Shown here: positions 17,480 through 27,049 of the stretch, one piece after another
Layout of the letters: every line of letters begins with the position of its first letter
Position numbering within the stretch: position 1 is the first letter of the stretch
Origin: Zavarzinella formosa DSM 19928
GTDB taxonomy: Bacteria > Planctomycetota > Planctomycetia > Gemmatales > Gemmataceae
NCBI RefSeq assembly: GCF_000255705.1
Contig: NZ_JH636439.1
Coordinates: forward strand, 1,189,666-1,249,205
DNA length: 59,540 nt
Direction of reading: 5' to 3'
The notes under the pieces: model-generated
The model's database searches: none
The model's input: only the letters and a program-made list of their open reading frames with translations
What the model was told of the DNA's origin: nothing
Position numbers and translations under genes: made by a program

Positions 17480-19051
17480 ATGCCGGTGATTCCGCTGAAA
17501 ACTCTCGCCGTCCATTTGCGTCCCCAAGACAACATCGCCGTCGCGGCCAAGCCGATCCCCGCCGGGACGGAAGTCCAGATCGACGGCCGGCCCGTTGTTG
17601 TTCCCGGTCAGGTGAAACTCGGGCACAAGTTTGCCGTCCAGCCGATCAAGGAAGGCGATCCGATTCTCAAGTACGGCCAGATCATCGGGTTCGCGGCCAA
17701 GAACATCGCCACGGGGGAACACGTCCACGTTCACAACGTCAAACTCGGAACCTTCCAGCGGGATTACGCCTACAGCACGGAGATCCCGGAACCCCCCGGA
17801 CCGCCTTCCCAAAATCGCACCTTTATGGGGTTTGACCGGGGACCGGAGCGGGCCGCCCACCAGCGATACGGCACCCGAAACTTCATCGCGATCATCAGCA
17901 CGGTGAATTGCTCGGCCGCCACCAGCAAGTATGTGGCCGAACGGATCAAATCGAGCGGCATCCTCAAGAATTATCCAAACGTGGACGGTGTCGTTCCGAT
18001 TGTTCACAAGCATGGCTGCGCGATGGCTTACGACGGGTCCGACCACAAGCAACTCGACCGGACGCTGGCCGGGTTCGCCCGGCATCCGAACGTCGCCGCG
18101 TATATTCTGATCGGCCTCGGGTGCGAAACCGGTCAGGCGATGCACTTGGTCAATGGCGAGCATCTGGAACTGGTGACCCTCGGGATTCCCCGGCAGCAAC
18201 CTCTCGTGCTGAACATTCAGGAAACCGGCGGGATCGCCAAAACGGTCGATGCTGGTGTCAAAGCAGTCACGGCGATGTTGCCGGTCGTCAATGAGTTTCG
18301 CCGGGTGGAACTCCCCGCCAAACACATCATGCTTGGGACAAACTGCGGCGGGTCGGACGGGAATAGCGGCGTGACCGCCAACCCGGCGTTGGGCGTGGCC
18401 AGTGACTTGATTGTCCAGCAGGGGGGCACGTCGATTCTCGGGGAAACTCCTGAAATTTACGGGGCCGAACACCTCCTCACCCGCCGGGCGATCAACCAGC
18501 CCGTCGGCGAAAAACTGGTCGAACGCATCAAGTGGTGGGAATGGTACACCGGCATTTTCGGCGTCGAGATCAACAACAATCCCTCCGTCGGGAACAAAGA
18601 AGGCGGCCTCACGACGATTTACGAAAAATCGCTCGGGGCCATCGCCAAGTCCGGCACCACGGCGATGGTGGACGTGGTCCACTATGCCGAACCGGTGACC
18701 GCCAAGGGCTTCGTCGTGATGGACACCCCCGGTTACGACCCGGTGAGCATGACCGGTATCGTGGCCGGCGGGGCCAACGTGTTGGTGTTCACCACCGGTC
18801 GCGGTTCGGTGTTCGGTTGCAAACCGTCCCCGTCCATTAAAGTGGCCACAAACAGCCCCTTGTACAATCACATGCTCGGCGACATGGACATCGACGCCGG
18901 GAAGGTGCTTGACGGCGTACCGGTGGAAGAGGTTGGCCGGGAGATCTTCGAGAAGATTCTTTCCGTGGCCAGCGGCGAGAAAACCAAGAGCGAACTGAAC
19001 GATGTGGGCGAGGAAGAATTCGCCCCGTGGAGCATCGGCCCAACGCTGTGA
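17480..19051 (+). CDS. UxaA family hydro-lyase (altronate/galactarate dehydratase)
   Basis: A full-length 523-residue sugar-acid dehydratase. It has an N-terminal SAF domain (about 1-100, PIPAGTEVQIDGRPVVVPGQ) and the catalytic UxaA/GarD region with NCSAATSKYVAERIK, HKHGCAM, LGLGCETGQAM, GTNCGGSDGNSGVTANPALG and DTPGYDPVSMTGIVAGG. The family removes water from D-altronate or D-galactarate in hexuronate/aldarate breakdown; the exact substrate cannot be read from sequence. The start at 17480 is favoured by AGGAAAG 8 bases upstream over a frame opening at 17444. It stands alone between a terminator and a convergent DUF1559 gene. Confidence 0.9.
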   Translation: MPVIPLKTLAVHLRPQDNIAVAAKPIPAGTEVQIDGRPVVVPGQVKLGHKFAVQPIKEGDPILKYGQIIGFAAKNIATGEHVHVHNVKLGTFQRDYAYSTEIPEPPGPPSQNRTFMGFDRGPERAAHQRYGTRNFIAIISTVNCSAATSKYVAERIKSSGILKNYPNVDGVVPIVHKHGCAMAYDGSDHKQLDRTLAGFARHPNVAAYILIGLGCETGQAMHLVNGEHLELVTLGIPRQQPLVLNIQETGGIAKTVDAGVKAVTAMLPVVNEFRRVELPAKHIMLGTNCGGSDGNSGVTANPALGVASDLIVQQGGTSILGETPEIYGAEHLLTRRAINQPVGEKLVERIKWWEWYTGIFGVEINNNPSVGNKEGGLTTIYEKSLGAIAKSGTTAMVDVVHYAEPVTAKGFVVMDTPGYDPVSMTGIVAGGANVLVFTTGRGSVFGCKPSPSIKVATNSPLYNHMLGDMDIDAGKVLDGVPVEEVGREIFEKILSVASGEKTKSELNDVGEEEFAPWSIGPTL

Positions 19052-19061
19052 AATGAAATGA

Positions 19062-19093
19062 CGGGCGAGGCGAATTCATGTTCGCCTCGCCCG
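19062..19093. terminator. Perfect 13-bp hairpin between convergent genes
   Basis: CGGGCGAGGCGAA (19062-19074) pairs with TTCGCCTCGCCCG (19081-19093) around a 6-base loop. It lies 10 bp after the dehydratase stop and 10 bp before the stop of the facing DUF1559 gene. There is no U-run, but the position suits a bidirectional transcription end. Confidence 0.65.
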
Positions 19094-19103
19094 CAAGGAC
19101 CCA

Positions 19104-19997
19104 TCAATCCACATTGCCCGTCACGCCGCTGTTGGCGTTCCAGAAGCCGCAAAAATAGTTCATATCCACGGTAAACCGGATGTTGCGAACCGAGCCGTCC
19201 GCGCAGGAGGTCGGGCTGACCCCCGTGTGGTTGCTTCCTTGGGTGTAATTGGAATCCAGCGTCAGTCCGCTGGCAACGTTGTTAAATGTCGCGGTGTTGG
19301 AGTCCCCTTGGATGCCGATCCATGATCGGTTCGTCCACCACGGCTGATTCCCGCTGTCTCCGCCGGTTAGTGCGTCAAACAGCATGTCGTTTACTCCGCC
19401 GGTGGTGTAGAGCGAGGGTTTCAAGCCCCGGTGGCACACCAAGCCCGTGTTTGAGGTTCCGTTGGTGATGGTTCCGAGTGTGAAACCAACGGGCCATCGC
19501 CCTTGGGAACTGCACCAGCCTCCCATGATCGTGTACCACCCGGTCACCCCGGCCGCGGAAGCCTGCCCCGGTCCTCGGTGATTGTTGTCCCACGCGGCCG
19601 AGTGAACGGTGCCATAATCAATCCTGGCGCCCACGCTGGTGTTCCGACGACTCGGGCACAAATAAATCGACACGGGAGCGACTGTCCCGCCGGTGTAGGC
19701 CGGATTGTTTCCCTGTTCGATGTACGGCAGGATAATCACCGGCCACGCCTGCAAGGGTTCGCCCGGAGGTAACAAAGAATTGTTTCCCCCAAGGGAGTAA
19801 CCCACGGGAAACCGTGAACTCACATCGTGATAATTATGCAGTCCCAAGCCGATCTGCTTGAGATTATTACTGCACTTCATTCGATTGGCGGCCTCGCGGA
19901 TTTTCTGAACGGCGGGCAACAACAATCCAATCAGGATCGCAATGATGGCGATGACCACCAATAACTCGATTAGGGTAAAGCCCCGGCGTTTCGACAT
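19104..19997 (-). CDS. DUF1559 domain-containing prepilin-like protein
   Basis: A 297-residue DUF1559 protein. [20 protein letters not shown] is a clean prepilin leader with the cleavage site after RRG. The [20 protein letters not shown] linker and the late [15 protein letters not shown] motif are both present. The start at 19997 has GAGGATG upstream; a longer frame reaches 20144 but adds an implausible N-terminus. It is divergent from the TPR gene at 20181, and the 183-bp gap probably holds both promoters. Likely a pseudopilin exposed at the cell envelope. Confidence 0.93.
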   Translation of the reverse strand: MSKRRGFTLIELLVVIAIIAILIGLLLPAVQKIREAANRMKCSNNLKQIGLGLHNYHDVSSRFPVGYSLGGNNSLLPPGEPLQAWPVIILPYIEQGNNPAYTGGTVAPVSIYLCPSRRNTSVGARIDYGTVHSAAWDNNHRGPGQASAAGVTGWYTIMGGWCSSQGRWPVGFTLGTITNGTSNTGLVCHRGLKPSLYTTGGVNDMLFDALTGGDSGNQPWWTNRSWIGIQGDSNTATFNNVASGLTLDSNYTQGSNHTGVSPTSCADGSVRNIRFTVDMNYFCGFWNANSGVTGNVD

Positions 19998-20180
19998 GAT
20001 GACATCCTCAAACGAGAAGAAAATGACGGACAAAATGTCGGATGCAGGGTAACATGGCCTCCCGAGACATTCAAGAACACATTGGATAATCGACGAAAAG
20101 TTCGCATGGCATCGATTGGGCAAACTCGCTAAGATGCGCCGCACAAGCCGAGTTTGAAGACTATTTTTCGGGAGATGTTC

Positions 20181-21428
20181 ATGGATCGGGCCCCCCTCCG
20201 GGTGTGTCTGGCGGCCACCCTTGTGTTGCTGACCACGGGATCGTTCGCGTTTTCAGCGGATGATGACCTTCGTGAAAAAGCGCTGAAACTCAATCAAGTG
20301 ACCGGCACCACCGCGATGAGCGCCCGGTTGTTTGAACTCATGAAGGACAAGGAAACAACCAAAAAACTTCTCGTCGAAGCCGTCAAGATGGCCAAGGACG
20401 AGAAGAAGCCCCTGAAGTTCAACGCTTGCTTCATCCTGGCGAGAGCGGCCCAAGGCCTGAAGGATGTGCCGACGGCCGAGATCTTCTACAAGCTCTGCGC
20501 CGACGACGCCACCAAGCTGGGGAGCGCCAGCAAGATCATCGACGTGTTCGACAACATGATCGACTTGTACTCCCAGAACAAGAAATTTGACGAGGCGATC
20601 CGGGCCTGTCAGGAATTCCTCGACATCCAGGTGGATGACGTGGAAAGCCCGATCAACCAGATGAAGCCTTTCATCCTCGAAAAGCTGGTTCTCGCCACCG
20701 CCCGCAAAGGCAAGATCGACGAGGCGTTGAAGATCGCCGACAACCTGATCGAGAAGGACAAAGGCGGCTGGTACTTCGTCCGGCTCAAGGCCGAAGTGTA
20801 CCGTGAAGCCGAAAAGTATGGCGACGCCGCCGACTCGTACCTCCAGACCATCGACCGGCTCAAGAACAACAAGCGGTTGGAGGAAGCCCAGCGGGAGATG
20901 TTCATCAAGCGAATCCGCTATGGCCTGAGCAACATTTACGTCGAACTCAAGCAGATCGACAAGAGCGCCGAGCAACTCGAAATCCTGATGAAAGAAGACC
21001 CGGACAATCCTACGTATATGAATGACCTCGGATTCGTCTGGGCCGATCACGACATGAAGGTGGACGAGGCCGAAAAGCTGATTCGCAAGGCCATCGAAAA
21101 GGATCGCGAACAACGCAAGAAAATCGAGGATCTCCCCAAGGACGAGGACGTGGACAACGCCGCTTATCTCGACAGCCTCGGTTGGGTGCTTTTCAAGCAG
21201 AAGAAATATGCCGACGCCAAGAAAGAACTCCTCACCGCGACCAAATTGGAAGACGGCAAGCACATCGAAATTCTCGACCACCTGGCCGATGTTCACATGG
21301 CGCTTGGTGAAAAGGCCGATGCCGTCAAGATTTGGAAGGATGCCCTCAAGCAAGACAACCTCTCCCGCCGGGAGAAGGAACGCAAGAAGATCATCGAACA
21401 AAAACTGGCTGACGCCGAAAAGAAGTGA
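20181..21428 (+). CDS. Exported TPR-repeat protein
   Basis: A 415-residue protein with a signal peptide ([19 protein letters not shown]) and at least five TPR-like helix pairs. Examples are [20 protein letters not shown] and the C-terminal [20 protein letters not shown]. The final [20 protein letters not shown] unit is a canonical TPR. The start at 20181 has GGGAG at 20170-20174 with ideal spacing; upstream TTG and ATG codons lack this. It overlaps the next gene by one base (TGATG), implying co-translation. A scaffold role in the periplasm is inferred. Confidence 0.83.
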   Translation: MDRAPLRVCLAATLVLLTTGSFAFSADDDLREKALKLNQVTGTTAMSARLFELMKDKETTKKLLVEAVKMAKDEKKPLKFNACFILARAAQGLKDVPTAEIFYKLCADDATKLGSASKIIDVFDNMIDLYSQNKKFDEAIRACQEFLDIQVDDVESPINQMKPFILEKLVLATARKGKIDEALKIADNLIEKDKGGWYFVRLKAEVYREAEKYGDAADSYLQTIDRLKNNKRLEEAQREMFIKRIRYGLSNIYVELKQIDKSAEQLEILMKEDPDNPTYMNDLGFVWADHDMKVDEAEKLIRKAIEKDREQRKKIEDLPKDEDVDNAAYLDSLGWVLFKQKKYADAKKELLTATKLEDGKHIEILDHLADVHMALGEKADAVKIWKDALKQDNLSRREKERKKIIEQKLADAEKK

Positions 21429-22144
21429 TGTGGACCACCGAGACCATCGCCGGGCGGGATGCGGAGATCTTTCTTCCGTCCCGCCCGTTTCGTTTTCCTG
21501 TTCTGTTCCTCACGGATTGGGATGACCAATCACCTCGTGAAAATCCTGTCTGGGAACGCCTGTTTGAAGATTTTCAACTCTCCGTCTATGTTTTGAAAAC
21601 AGGCGATTCATGGTGGGCCGACCGCCCGGCGCCGGGCTTTTCCGAAGACATCACACCGCAATCGTGGCTGATGACTCAAGTGGCGCCGAGAGTTCGGCAA
21701 CAACGAGCGTTGTCTCCGTTTGGGCTAATCGGCCTTGGGGCCGGAGGACAGGGGGCTTTGCGGTTGGGGTTCAAGTTCCCCAAGGAATTTCGTGCGGTTG
21801 CCAGCATTGAAGGGACCGTCGATCTGCAAGAACTGCATGGCCGGGGAACCTCCCTCGACACAATGTATGCCACGAAGGAACATGTCCGGCAAGATACTCC
21901 GGTGCTGCACTTGCGCGGGTACGATGTGCCCCCCTATCTTTGGCTGGGATGTTCCCCGGATAGTTTCTGGCGGCGCGGCAACGAACGGCTTCACGAAAAA
22001 CTGGCCGCGCTGGGATTGCCGCATGTGATTGACTTCGGAACGGCCGTGTGCGGGCATTCGTGGTCGTATTACGACACAATGGCCCCCCGCGTGGTGCGAT
22101 ACCTCGCGGAGGGTCTGCAAGCCGAATCGCTCAAATTGATGTGA
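21428..22144 (+). CDS. Alpha/beta-hydrolase (esterase D-like) protein lacking the nucleophile
   Basis: A 238-residue protein with the putative-esterase (PF00756-like) fold. The nucleophile elbow, normally GxSxGGxGAL, reads GLGAGGQGALRLG, so serine is replaced by glycine. The terminal histidine region is kept (CGHSWSYYDTMAPRVVRYL). With no nucleophile it is unlikely to hydrolyse esters and may bind ligand or protein. It is coupled to the exported TPR gene by a 1-base overlap but has no signal peptide of its own. It faces the HTTM gene, 3 bp away. Confidence 0.72.
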   Translation: MWTTETIAGRDAEIFLPSRPFRFPVLFLTDWDDQSPRENPVWERLFEDFQLSVYVLKTGDSWWADRPAPGFSEDITPQSWLMTQVAPRVRQQRALSPFGLIGLGAGGQGALRLGFKFPKEFRAVASIEGTVDLQELHGRGTSLDTMYATKEHVRQDTPVLHLRGYDVPPYLWLGCSPDSFWRRGNERLHEKLAALGLPHVIDFGTAVCGHSWSYYDTMAPRVVRYLAEGLQAESLKLM

Positions 22145-22147
22145 CGA

Positions 22148-24313
22148 TCACAAGGCGCCTTTGAAGATCAATGATCGCAGGCCGCCCAGTTTCATGGCCG
22201 ATCCCGCGATGATGGCTGACACGCAAACCAGCATCAGCGGCATTTCCGGCCGGTTCCCGTTGTTGTCAACATAAGCAAGAGTCAGCCCGAAGATTCCGCA
22301 AAGGGCGACCGCGATTCCCCCGAAGAAAAGCCCCGATGCGAATGGCAGGGAGGTCGACGGGGTGTCGTAGGATTCATTTTTCGGCGACATCAATCGAAGA
22401 ATCCAACTCACCGGTTTCGTCAGCGCCAGATATGTCAGACTGTCACCAAGCACGGCATTGCCGGCCGATTTGTTGCCTCGCGGATCGGTCAGGGTCACTG
22501 ACTTGGCGGTCGGATCTTGCACGAAGGTGATCTGGCCCGCCAAATCGAGTGCCCGCAAAATGGCGATCCGGCGCGTCTGGCTTGCGGCCTGGTCGTTGTA
22601 TCGCACTGTCAGGCGGTCGCCCGTGCCGGGAAGAACCCCGATTCGCTCACGGATCAGCTTCGCCGGGAAATAGCAGAGCAGCAGGACAAACATGTTCATG
22701 GCGAACACACAAAGTCCCATAAACACCGCAATGGATGTGTGGAATAACAGCGACCACACCACCATCACCGGCCTCGCCCTTGTCCACACCAAAAAGATGA
22801 AGCTGACTTCCAGCCCGATGGTAAAGACAATGCTGAAGCCGGTGAATAGCAACGCCAGCATGCGGTGATCGGCCAGCCAATGCAACGCGTTTTCGTAGAT
22901 GGGGTATGGCACGAGCCCGAAATCGGGGTTCGCCAGCGTCATCCACCCGGCATTGTGATTCCACCAGGCATTCCCCTTGAGCTTCGAGGCTCCGGAGGCC
23001 AGGTAAATCACCCCGTAGTGCATTTGAAAAAGCCGGAGAACGAAATTGGCCTGCCATGAGGGTTGCGGCCCGTTCATCACATTCTCGGCCCACGGCACCG
23101 GCTTGCCTCCGGCGGCCATCAAGGCCCGGCTGGCACGATAGCGCTTCCGCAGGGCGTCGAGGGAAAAGGTGGCGCCGCTTGGTCCAATCATCAGGTAGGC
23201 GAGCAGGATGGTTTGCATCGTATCCTGCCCGAACATGTGATTGCCCGAACGATGGATGTACGACAGGCTGGTGAGATACAACAACACGCCCATCGTCCGG
23301 GTGTATAAGCCCACGGTGAACATGATGGCAATGCACATGACCATCATGTGGAAGGTCCACATGGACAACGGGTTCTTCAGATGAAAGTAGGCCGAGAAAA
23401 TCGGAGTGGACTTCATCTCGAATTGCCGGGGGTCCATTCCCCACTGGTCCAAATAGCGGAGGAATTCCTGCCGCACTTCCGGATTGGCCGGCAACCCGAA
23501 CTGTTTTTCGCCCGGTTTGAGCGGCTCGTTCTCGGGAGCTTCAGAAAACTCGGATTGCCTTCCGGAAGTTTTGGATGAAGCCCCGTTTGGATCGGGCGAC
23601 CATTCGGGTTGTTTTCCGGGCGTTTTGCGCAAATCTCCCGCGAGAAACCGGACAAGATCCTTTCGCGAGTCGAACGGATAATAACTCAACCAGGAAAGCA
23701 CGATTTCTTGTTTGAGCGGATCGACAGGCAGCAAGTCGGTGAAGGTTCGGATTTCACGCCAAAACGCCAGCCGTTCCGGAACGGACATCTTCCAGACGAA
23801 TGGAGGAAACGTCACCGGAGAATCGGCCATCTTCGGATCGGATGATTCCAGCGCCTTCGTCACCCGGTTGAACTCGGCTTCGGTCGCCAGACGGGCGACG
23901 GAATTGGGGAGGAAAAAGCTCGATTGTTGTTCCTCATAAGGAAGCCCGACCACCCGGGCCAAAAATTGAAGCTTTTGTTTCCGGTCCTCAATCGATTCCG
24001 GCAATCCCCTCATGAACTCGATCGCCGCTTCCCGGCGGTGGGGGGCATCCTCCAGCTTGACCGTTGGCTCGAAGACTTCCCAACTGACCGGGAAACTCAC
24101 ATAAGACCGTTCCCGTCTCGCCTGGTTTTCCATGTCTTGGTTGGAAAACGCATCCGGTCCCATCAGCCACTTGAGGTCGAAGCTGTAGGCAAACGTGCTG
24201 TACAAAACCAAAATCCCGGTCATGATCCGCATGAATCCGAGCGGGGAGGGATCGGTCGGCGCGAAGAGAAACCGCCCCACTGCGCCGATGATTCCGTTTG
24301 CAATCCGTCGCAT
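22148..24313 (-). CDS. HTTM (vitamin K-dependent carboxylase-like) membrane protein
   Basis: A 721-residue polytopic membrane protein. The N-terminal segment (LGFMRIMTGILVLYSTFAYS) and the central block (LTSLSYIHRSGNHMFGQDTM; YGVIYLASGASKLKGNAWWN) match the horizontally transferred TM-helix (HTTM) domain related to vitamin K-dependent gamma-carboxylase. A large charged, soluble insert (about residues 60-290) follows the first helix. The ATG at 24313 follows AAGGAG directly, so it is preferred over a GTG at 24319. It is nearly contiguous with the gene before it, giving a two-gene operon. Catalysis is not established. Confidence 0.85.
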   Translation of the reverse strand: MRRIANGIIGAVGRFLFAPTDPSPLGFMRIMTGILVLYSTFAYSFDLKWLMGPDAFSNQDMENQARRERSYVSFPVSWEVFEPTVKLEDAPHRREAAIEFMRGLPESIEDRKQKLQFLARVVGLPYEEQQSSFFLPNSVARLATEAEFNRVTKALESSDPKMADSPVTFPPFVWKMSVPERLAFWREIRTFTDLLPVDPLKQEIVLSWLSYYPFDSRKDLVRFLAGDLRKTPGKQPEWSPDPNGASSKTSGRQSEFSEAPENEPLKPGEKQFGLPANPEVRQEFLRYLDQWGMDPRQFEMKSTPIFSAYFHLKNPLSMWTFHMMVMCIAIMFTVGLYTRTMGVLLYLTSLSYIHRSGNHMFGQDTMQTILLAYLMIGPSGATFSLDALRKRYRASRALMAAGGKPVPWAENVMNGPQPSWQANFVLRLFQMHYGVIYLASGASKLKGNAWWNHNAGWMTLANPDFGLVPYPIYENALHWLADHRMLALLFTGFSIVFTIGLEVSFIFLVWTRARPVMVVWSLLFHTSIAVFMGLCVFAMNMFVLLLCYFPAKLIRERIGVLPGTGDRLTVRYNDQAASQTRRIAILRALDLAGQITFVQDPTAKSVTLTDPRGNKSAGNAVLGDSLTYLALTKPVSWILRLMSPKNESYDTPSTSLPFASGLFFGGIAVALCGIFGLTLAYVDNNGNRPEMPLMLVCVSAIIAGSAMKLGGLRSLIFKGAL

Positions 24314-24315
24314 GG

Positions 24316-25701
24316 TCACTCCTTGGGCCGTTTGCTGCCTGCATGCACTGACACATAATCGGTGAAGTACCGGTCGTATTCCGACTTCATGACCGGCTTG
24401 TCATTCGGCTCGTATGTTTTCAAATCCAAAATGGGTATCATCCAGTACAACTCGGGATCGGTCGGGTTCATCAACTTCCCGTTGGTGTCAAATTCCCCTT
24501 GGAAATAAGGATTGTAAAGCGTCGGATAGTACGGGCTGAGGCGATAGGGTTTTCCCACAACGGGATGATCTTCATGCCATTTGAACGCACCGGGGTTGGT
24601 CAAATTCATGGTCGGCATGTTCATCGTGCGAAATCGCTCCATCGTCAGAACTTCGTGCAAGGCGCGATAGATTTTCACGGAGGCGACCTTTCGGCCGGGC
24701 CTGCCATATCTCTTGGCAAAATGCATCGCATACGAGGGGAGCGTGTTCCGGATGACGAAATCCTGTGGCGGGAGGAATTGCGCGTTGTCCGGGATGCTCC
24801 CCTTGGGAATTCTCCCCAAATCCGCCAATCGGCGTGTGTTCGTCTTCTGGAGTTCCTCGGGGAAGAGGGGGGTATAATTCAGTTGAATCTGGGCCACCAC
24901 ATCAATCAGGGCGATTCGGCGATAAAAGGACAATCGCAACGGGTCCATGGAATCCCGGTTTCGCCGGGGCAAGCTCACCCATTCCGTGTCCGGATCATTC
25001 TCAATCTCATCCGGCTTGGAGGGTTCCCCTTCAAGCGGTTCGTATTTCAGGCAAATCCAAAGCTCGCTCGGCGGCCCCGGCTCCGGCGAATAAAAGTGAT
25101 AGGCGTTGTTGATGTAAAGAAACTGGCTGTGATACCGGGAGAACTGCCGCCAGTATTCCTCCACCAAGACCGGCGTGGCCGGGGGGGAGAGGATGGAAGT
25201 AATGACGCCCGACACATAAAAGGCCATTAGGGCAAACGTCAGAACCAAGACGGCCCGGATGGGCAGCTTGGTGAAACCGGCGGCGATGAAAGCCACCACG
25301 CCGATGACCCCGCCAAGCAACTGAACCGAATCCCAAGAATTTGGCACCGCCCCGTACCAAGTTCGGATGGGTTTGAGCACCATCCACTTGATTTCTTCCG
25401 GCGGTTGTGTGCCAACCCCGTAACAAAGCAACCCGGCCACCCCGAGGGGGAGCCAGCTCAACCAGTCCCTCGGTCTCATGCTCACGGCCGAACCGGCCAG
25501 AACAACTCCGATGGCCGCCAGAATGACGCGAGGACCGTCCATCCAATGGGGATCGAATGTTCGGGAAGGCGCCCCCGAGGCGATGCCGAGGACAAAAGCG
25601 GTGATCGTAAACACCACGCCAATTCCCCCGGTGACGAGAACCCGTTGAAGAGAGCAGGGGGGTTCTTGGGTCTCCGGCGGGGCGAACGGGTGGTCCGACA
25701 T
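24316..25701 (-). CDS. Membrane protein partner of the HTTM protein
   Basis: A 461-residue protein. A short polar N-terminus is followed by four hydrophobic segments (for example GGIGVVFTITAFVLGIA and LIGVVAFIAAGF-type stretches up to about residue 170). A soluble domain of about 290 residues then runs to the C-terminus. It begins near FYSPEPGPPSELWICLKYEP and resembles the beta-rich tail seen beside planctomycete HTTM proteins. No enzymatic motif was recognised. It ends 2 bp before the HTTM start and is its likely obligate partner. Confidence 0.75.
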   Translation of the reverse strand: MSDHPFAPPETQEPPCSLQRVLVTGGIGVVFTITAFVLGIASGAPSRTFDPHWMDGPRVILAAIGVVLAGSAVSMRPRDWLSWLPLGVAGLLCYGVGTQPPEEIKWMVLKPIRTWYGAVPNSWDSVQLLGGVIGVVAFIAAGFTKLPIRAVLVLTFALMAFYVSGVITSILSPPATPVLVEEYWRQFSRYHSQFLYINNAYHFYSPEPGPPSELWICLKYEPLEGEPSKPDEIENDPDTEWVSLPRRNRDSMDPLRLSFYRRIALIDVVAQIQLNYTPLFPEELQKTNTRRLADLGRIPKGSIPDNAQFLPPQDFVIRNTLPSYAMHFAKRYGRPGRKVASVKIYRALHEVLTMERFRTMNMPTMNLTNPGAFKWHEDHPVVGKPYRLSPYYPTLYNPYFQGEFDTNGKLMNPTDPELYWMIPILDLKTYEPNDKPVMKSEYDRYFTDYVSVHAGSKRPKE

Positions 25702-26195
25702 GGCTGACTCCTGACGGTGTTCGATTCTTCCTTATCGACCGTTGAATGGGAAGAGCGTGAGAACCCTCTCGTGCCAGAGACAAGGATTGACCGGTTCTCG
25801 AAGGGATTCCACAATCAGATCCGGCGGGATGCTCTTCCATTGCTTGAACACGTTGGAGAGTTCAGCCGTTGGAAACTTAACTGTAAACACTGGCTTGAAG
25901 CAACTATTGCTTTCTCAACGAAAAACTTTCCCGGCGAGGTAATAGTCGTAAATTCATGGCTGACCGTCAGTTCTGGTATTGACAGCATAACCGACAGCTT
26001 TTACTATTTCTCCTATTCGATGCAAACACCGTAAGTACCCCGCCTGAATCGCTTACCCGAACCTTCCTCAGTTTTCGGATGATCTGATTTGATCCCTTAC
26101 CAATTATGGGGACCAAAAAAATCTTCAAAACGAAGCATGTTCGGAACGGTGTGTTAGCCCGAAACCATCTTGTTCACCTTTGGAGGTCTGATCGA
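25702..26195. other. Intergenic region without a supported gene
   Basis: This 494-bp region separates the divergent HTTM operon and the Cys/Pro-rich protein gene. It is more AT-rich than its flanks from about 25850 onward. A 105-codon frame at 25717-26034 lacks a Shine-Dalgarno sequence and does not resemble a known protein. Promoters for both sides probably lie here, but none could be assigned confidently. Confidence 0.5.
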
Positions 26196-26726
26196 ATGTA
26201 CAGTATCGTGTTGGTTGCCGCCATGGCCGGAACGCCCGCCGTCCCGGCTTCGCATTTTTGTTGCCCGAAGCCGGTCGTCGTGTATTCGTGCGGCGGCGGA
26301 TGCGTTGGCAGTCATGGCCTTTGCGGCGGACTTGGCCTGAGAGACAAACTGCACGCCTGTCTGGACAAGCTTTGCCACAAGCCGGCCCCCTGTCCCGAAC
26401 CTTGCGCGCCCGTCGTGGCCGCTCCGGTTTGTGACGTTTGCCCGCCTGCGACAATTGTGACCGCTCCTCCGGTGGTGCAACCGGTCCCGATGCCGGTTCC
26501 CATGCCGAAGCCGGAAGTGAAGCCGGTCCCCATGCCGATGCCGGTTCCCATGCCGAAACCGGAAGTGAAGCCGGTGCCGAAGGTCGAAGCCAAGCCGGAA
26601 GTGAAACCGGAAGTGAAGCCGGTGCCGAAGGTCGAAGTGAAGCCGGTCCCGAAGGTCGAAGCCAAGCCCAATCTCGGGCCGACGCCGGACGTGAAGCCAG
26701 CCGTCAAGGACGACAGCAAGCGATAA
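26196..26726 (+). CDS. Secreted Cys-rich, Pro/Lys-repeat protein
   Basis: A 176-residue protein of a type common in Gemmataceae. It starts MYSIVLVAAMAGTPAVPA, with a textbook GGAGGT 8 bases before the ATG. A cysteine-rich region (CCPKP, SCGGGCVGSHGLCGG, CLDKLCHKPAPCPEPC, CDVCPP) is followed by a low-complexity tail of PKPEVKPVP and PKVEAKPEVK repeats to about residue 165. It is probably a cell-wall or extracellular structural protein cross-linked by disulfides. The tail's DNA is repetitive and could vary in length between strains. Confidence 0.82.
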   Translation: MYSIVLVAAMAGTPAVPASHFCCPKPVVVYSCGGGCVGSHGLCGGLGLRDKLHACLDKLCHKPAPCPEPCAPVVAAPVCDVCPPATIVTAPPVVQPVPMPVPMPKPEVKPVPMPMPVPMPKPEVKPVPKVEAKPEVKPEVKPVPKVEVKPVPKVEAKPNLGPTPDVKPAVKDDSKR

Positions 26727-26741
26727 TTCGCTTGACTCAAT

Positions 26742-26796
26742 CCAAGAACGCCGAAAACCCGTGACACAAGTTGTCACGGGTTTTCGGCGTTCTTGG
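26742..26796. terminator. Perfect 25-bp hairpin after the Cys/Pro-rich gene
   Basis: The arms at 26742-26766 and 26772-26796 are perfectly complementary over 25 bp around the 5-base loop CAAGT. It begins 15 bp after the stop codon. The stem contains AAAACCC/GGGTTTT, so a U-run is available within it on either strand. The rest of 26727-27049 has two similar short motifs (GTGTCCAATGTGTCCAAA near 26864 and GTGTTCAATGTGTAAAG near 26933) and no gene. Confidence 0.8.
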
Positions 26797-26972
26797 ACAT
26801 TGCGGAGGCCCTTTTTGACGAAAATGGCGATTCAGAAGCCCCTATTGCTTCGTTTTTCCGGGTGTCCAATGTGTCCAAATTTGAAATTCCTCCATGTTTT
26901 CATGGGTTTTTCCGCCTCCCTTTTCTTTTTAGGGTGTTCAATGTGTAAAGTTTCAGGCAGCGCAAATCCGGG

Positions 26973-27000
26973 TTGTTCTCCGGCGTGACCAAGTTATAAT
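26973..27000 (+). promoter_or_regulatory. Promoter of the DUF2617-nuoN unit
   Basis: TTGTTC (26973-26978) and a perfect TATAAT (26995-27000) are separated by 16 bp. They lie 50 bp before the DUF2617 start codon and after the large hairpin that ends the previous unit. Confidence 0.55.
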
Positions 27001-27049
27001 TCGCGCAGCAAGACCACTGCGGAAGGGGCGAACGTGTCGCCGTGAAGTC

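Noticed and set aside
17156-18871. 571-codon open frame antisense to the UxaA-type gene
   Set aside because: The plus-strand gene has complete family motifs; the antisense frame is a by-product of codon bias.
25717-26034. 105-codon plus-strand frame in the HTTM/Cys-rich spacer
   Set aside because: No Shine-Dalgarno, no family resemblance, and the composition is unlike the neighbouring genes.
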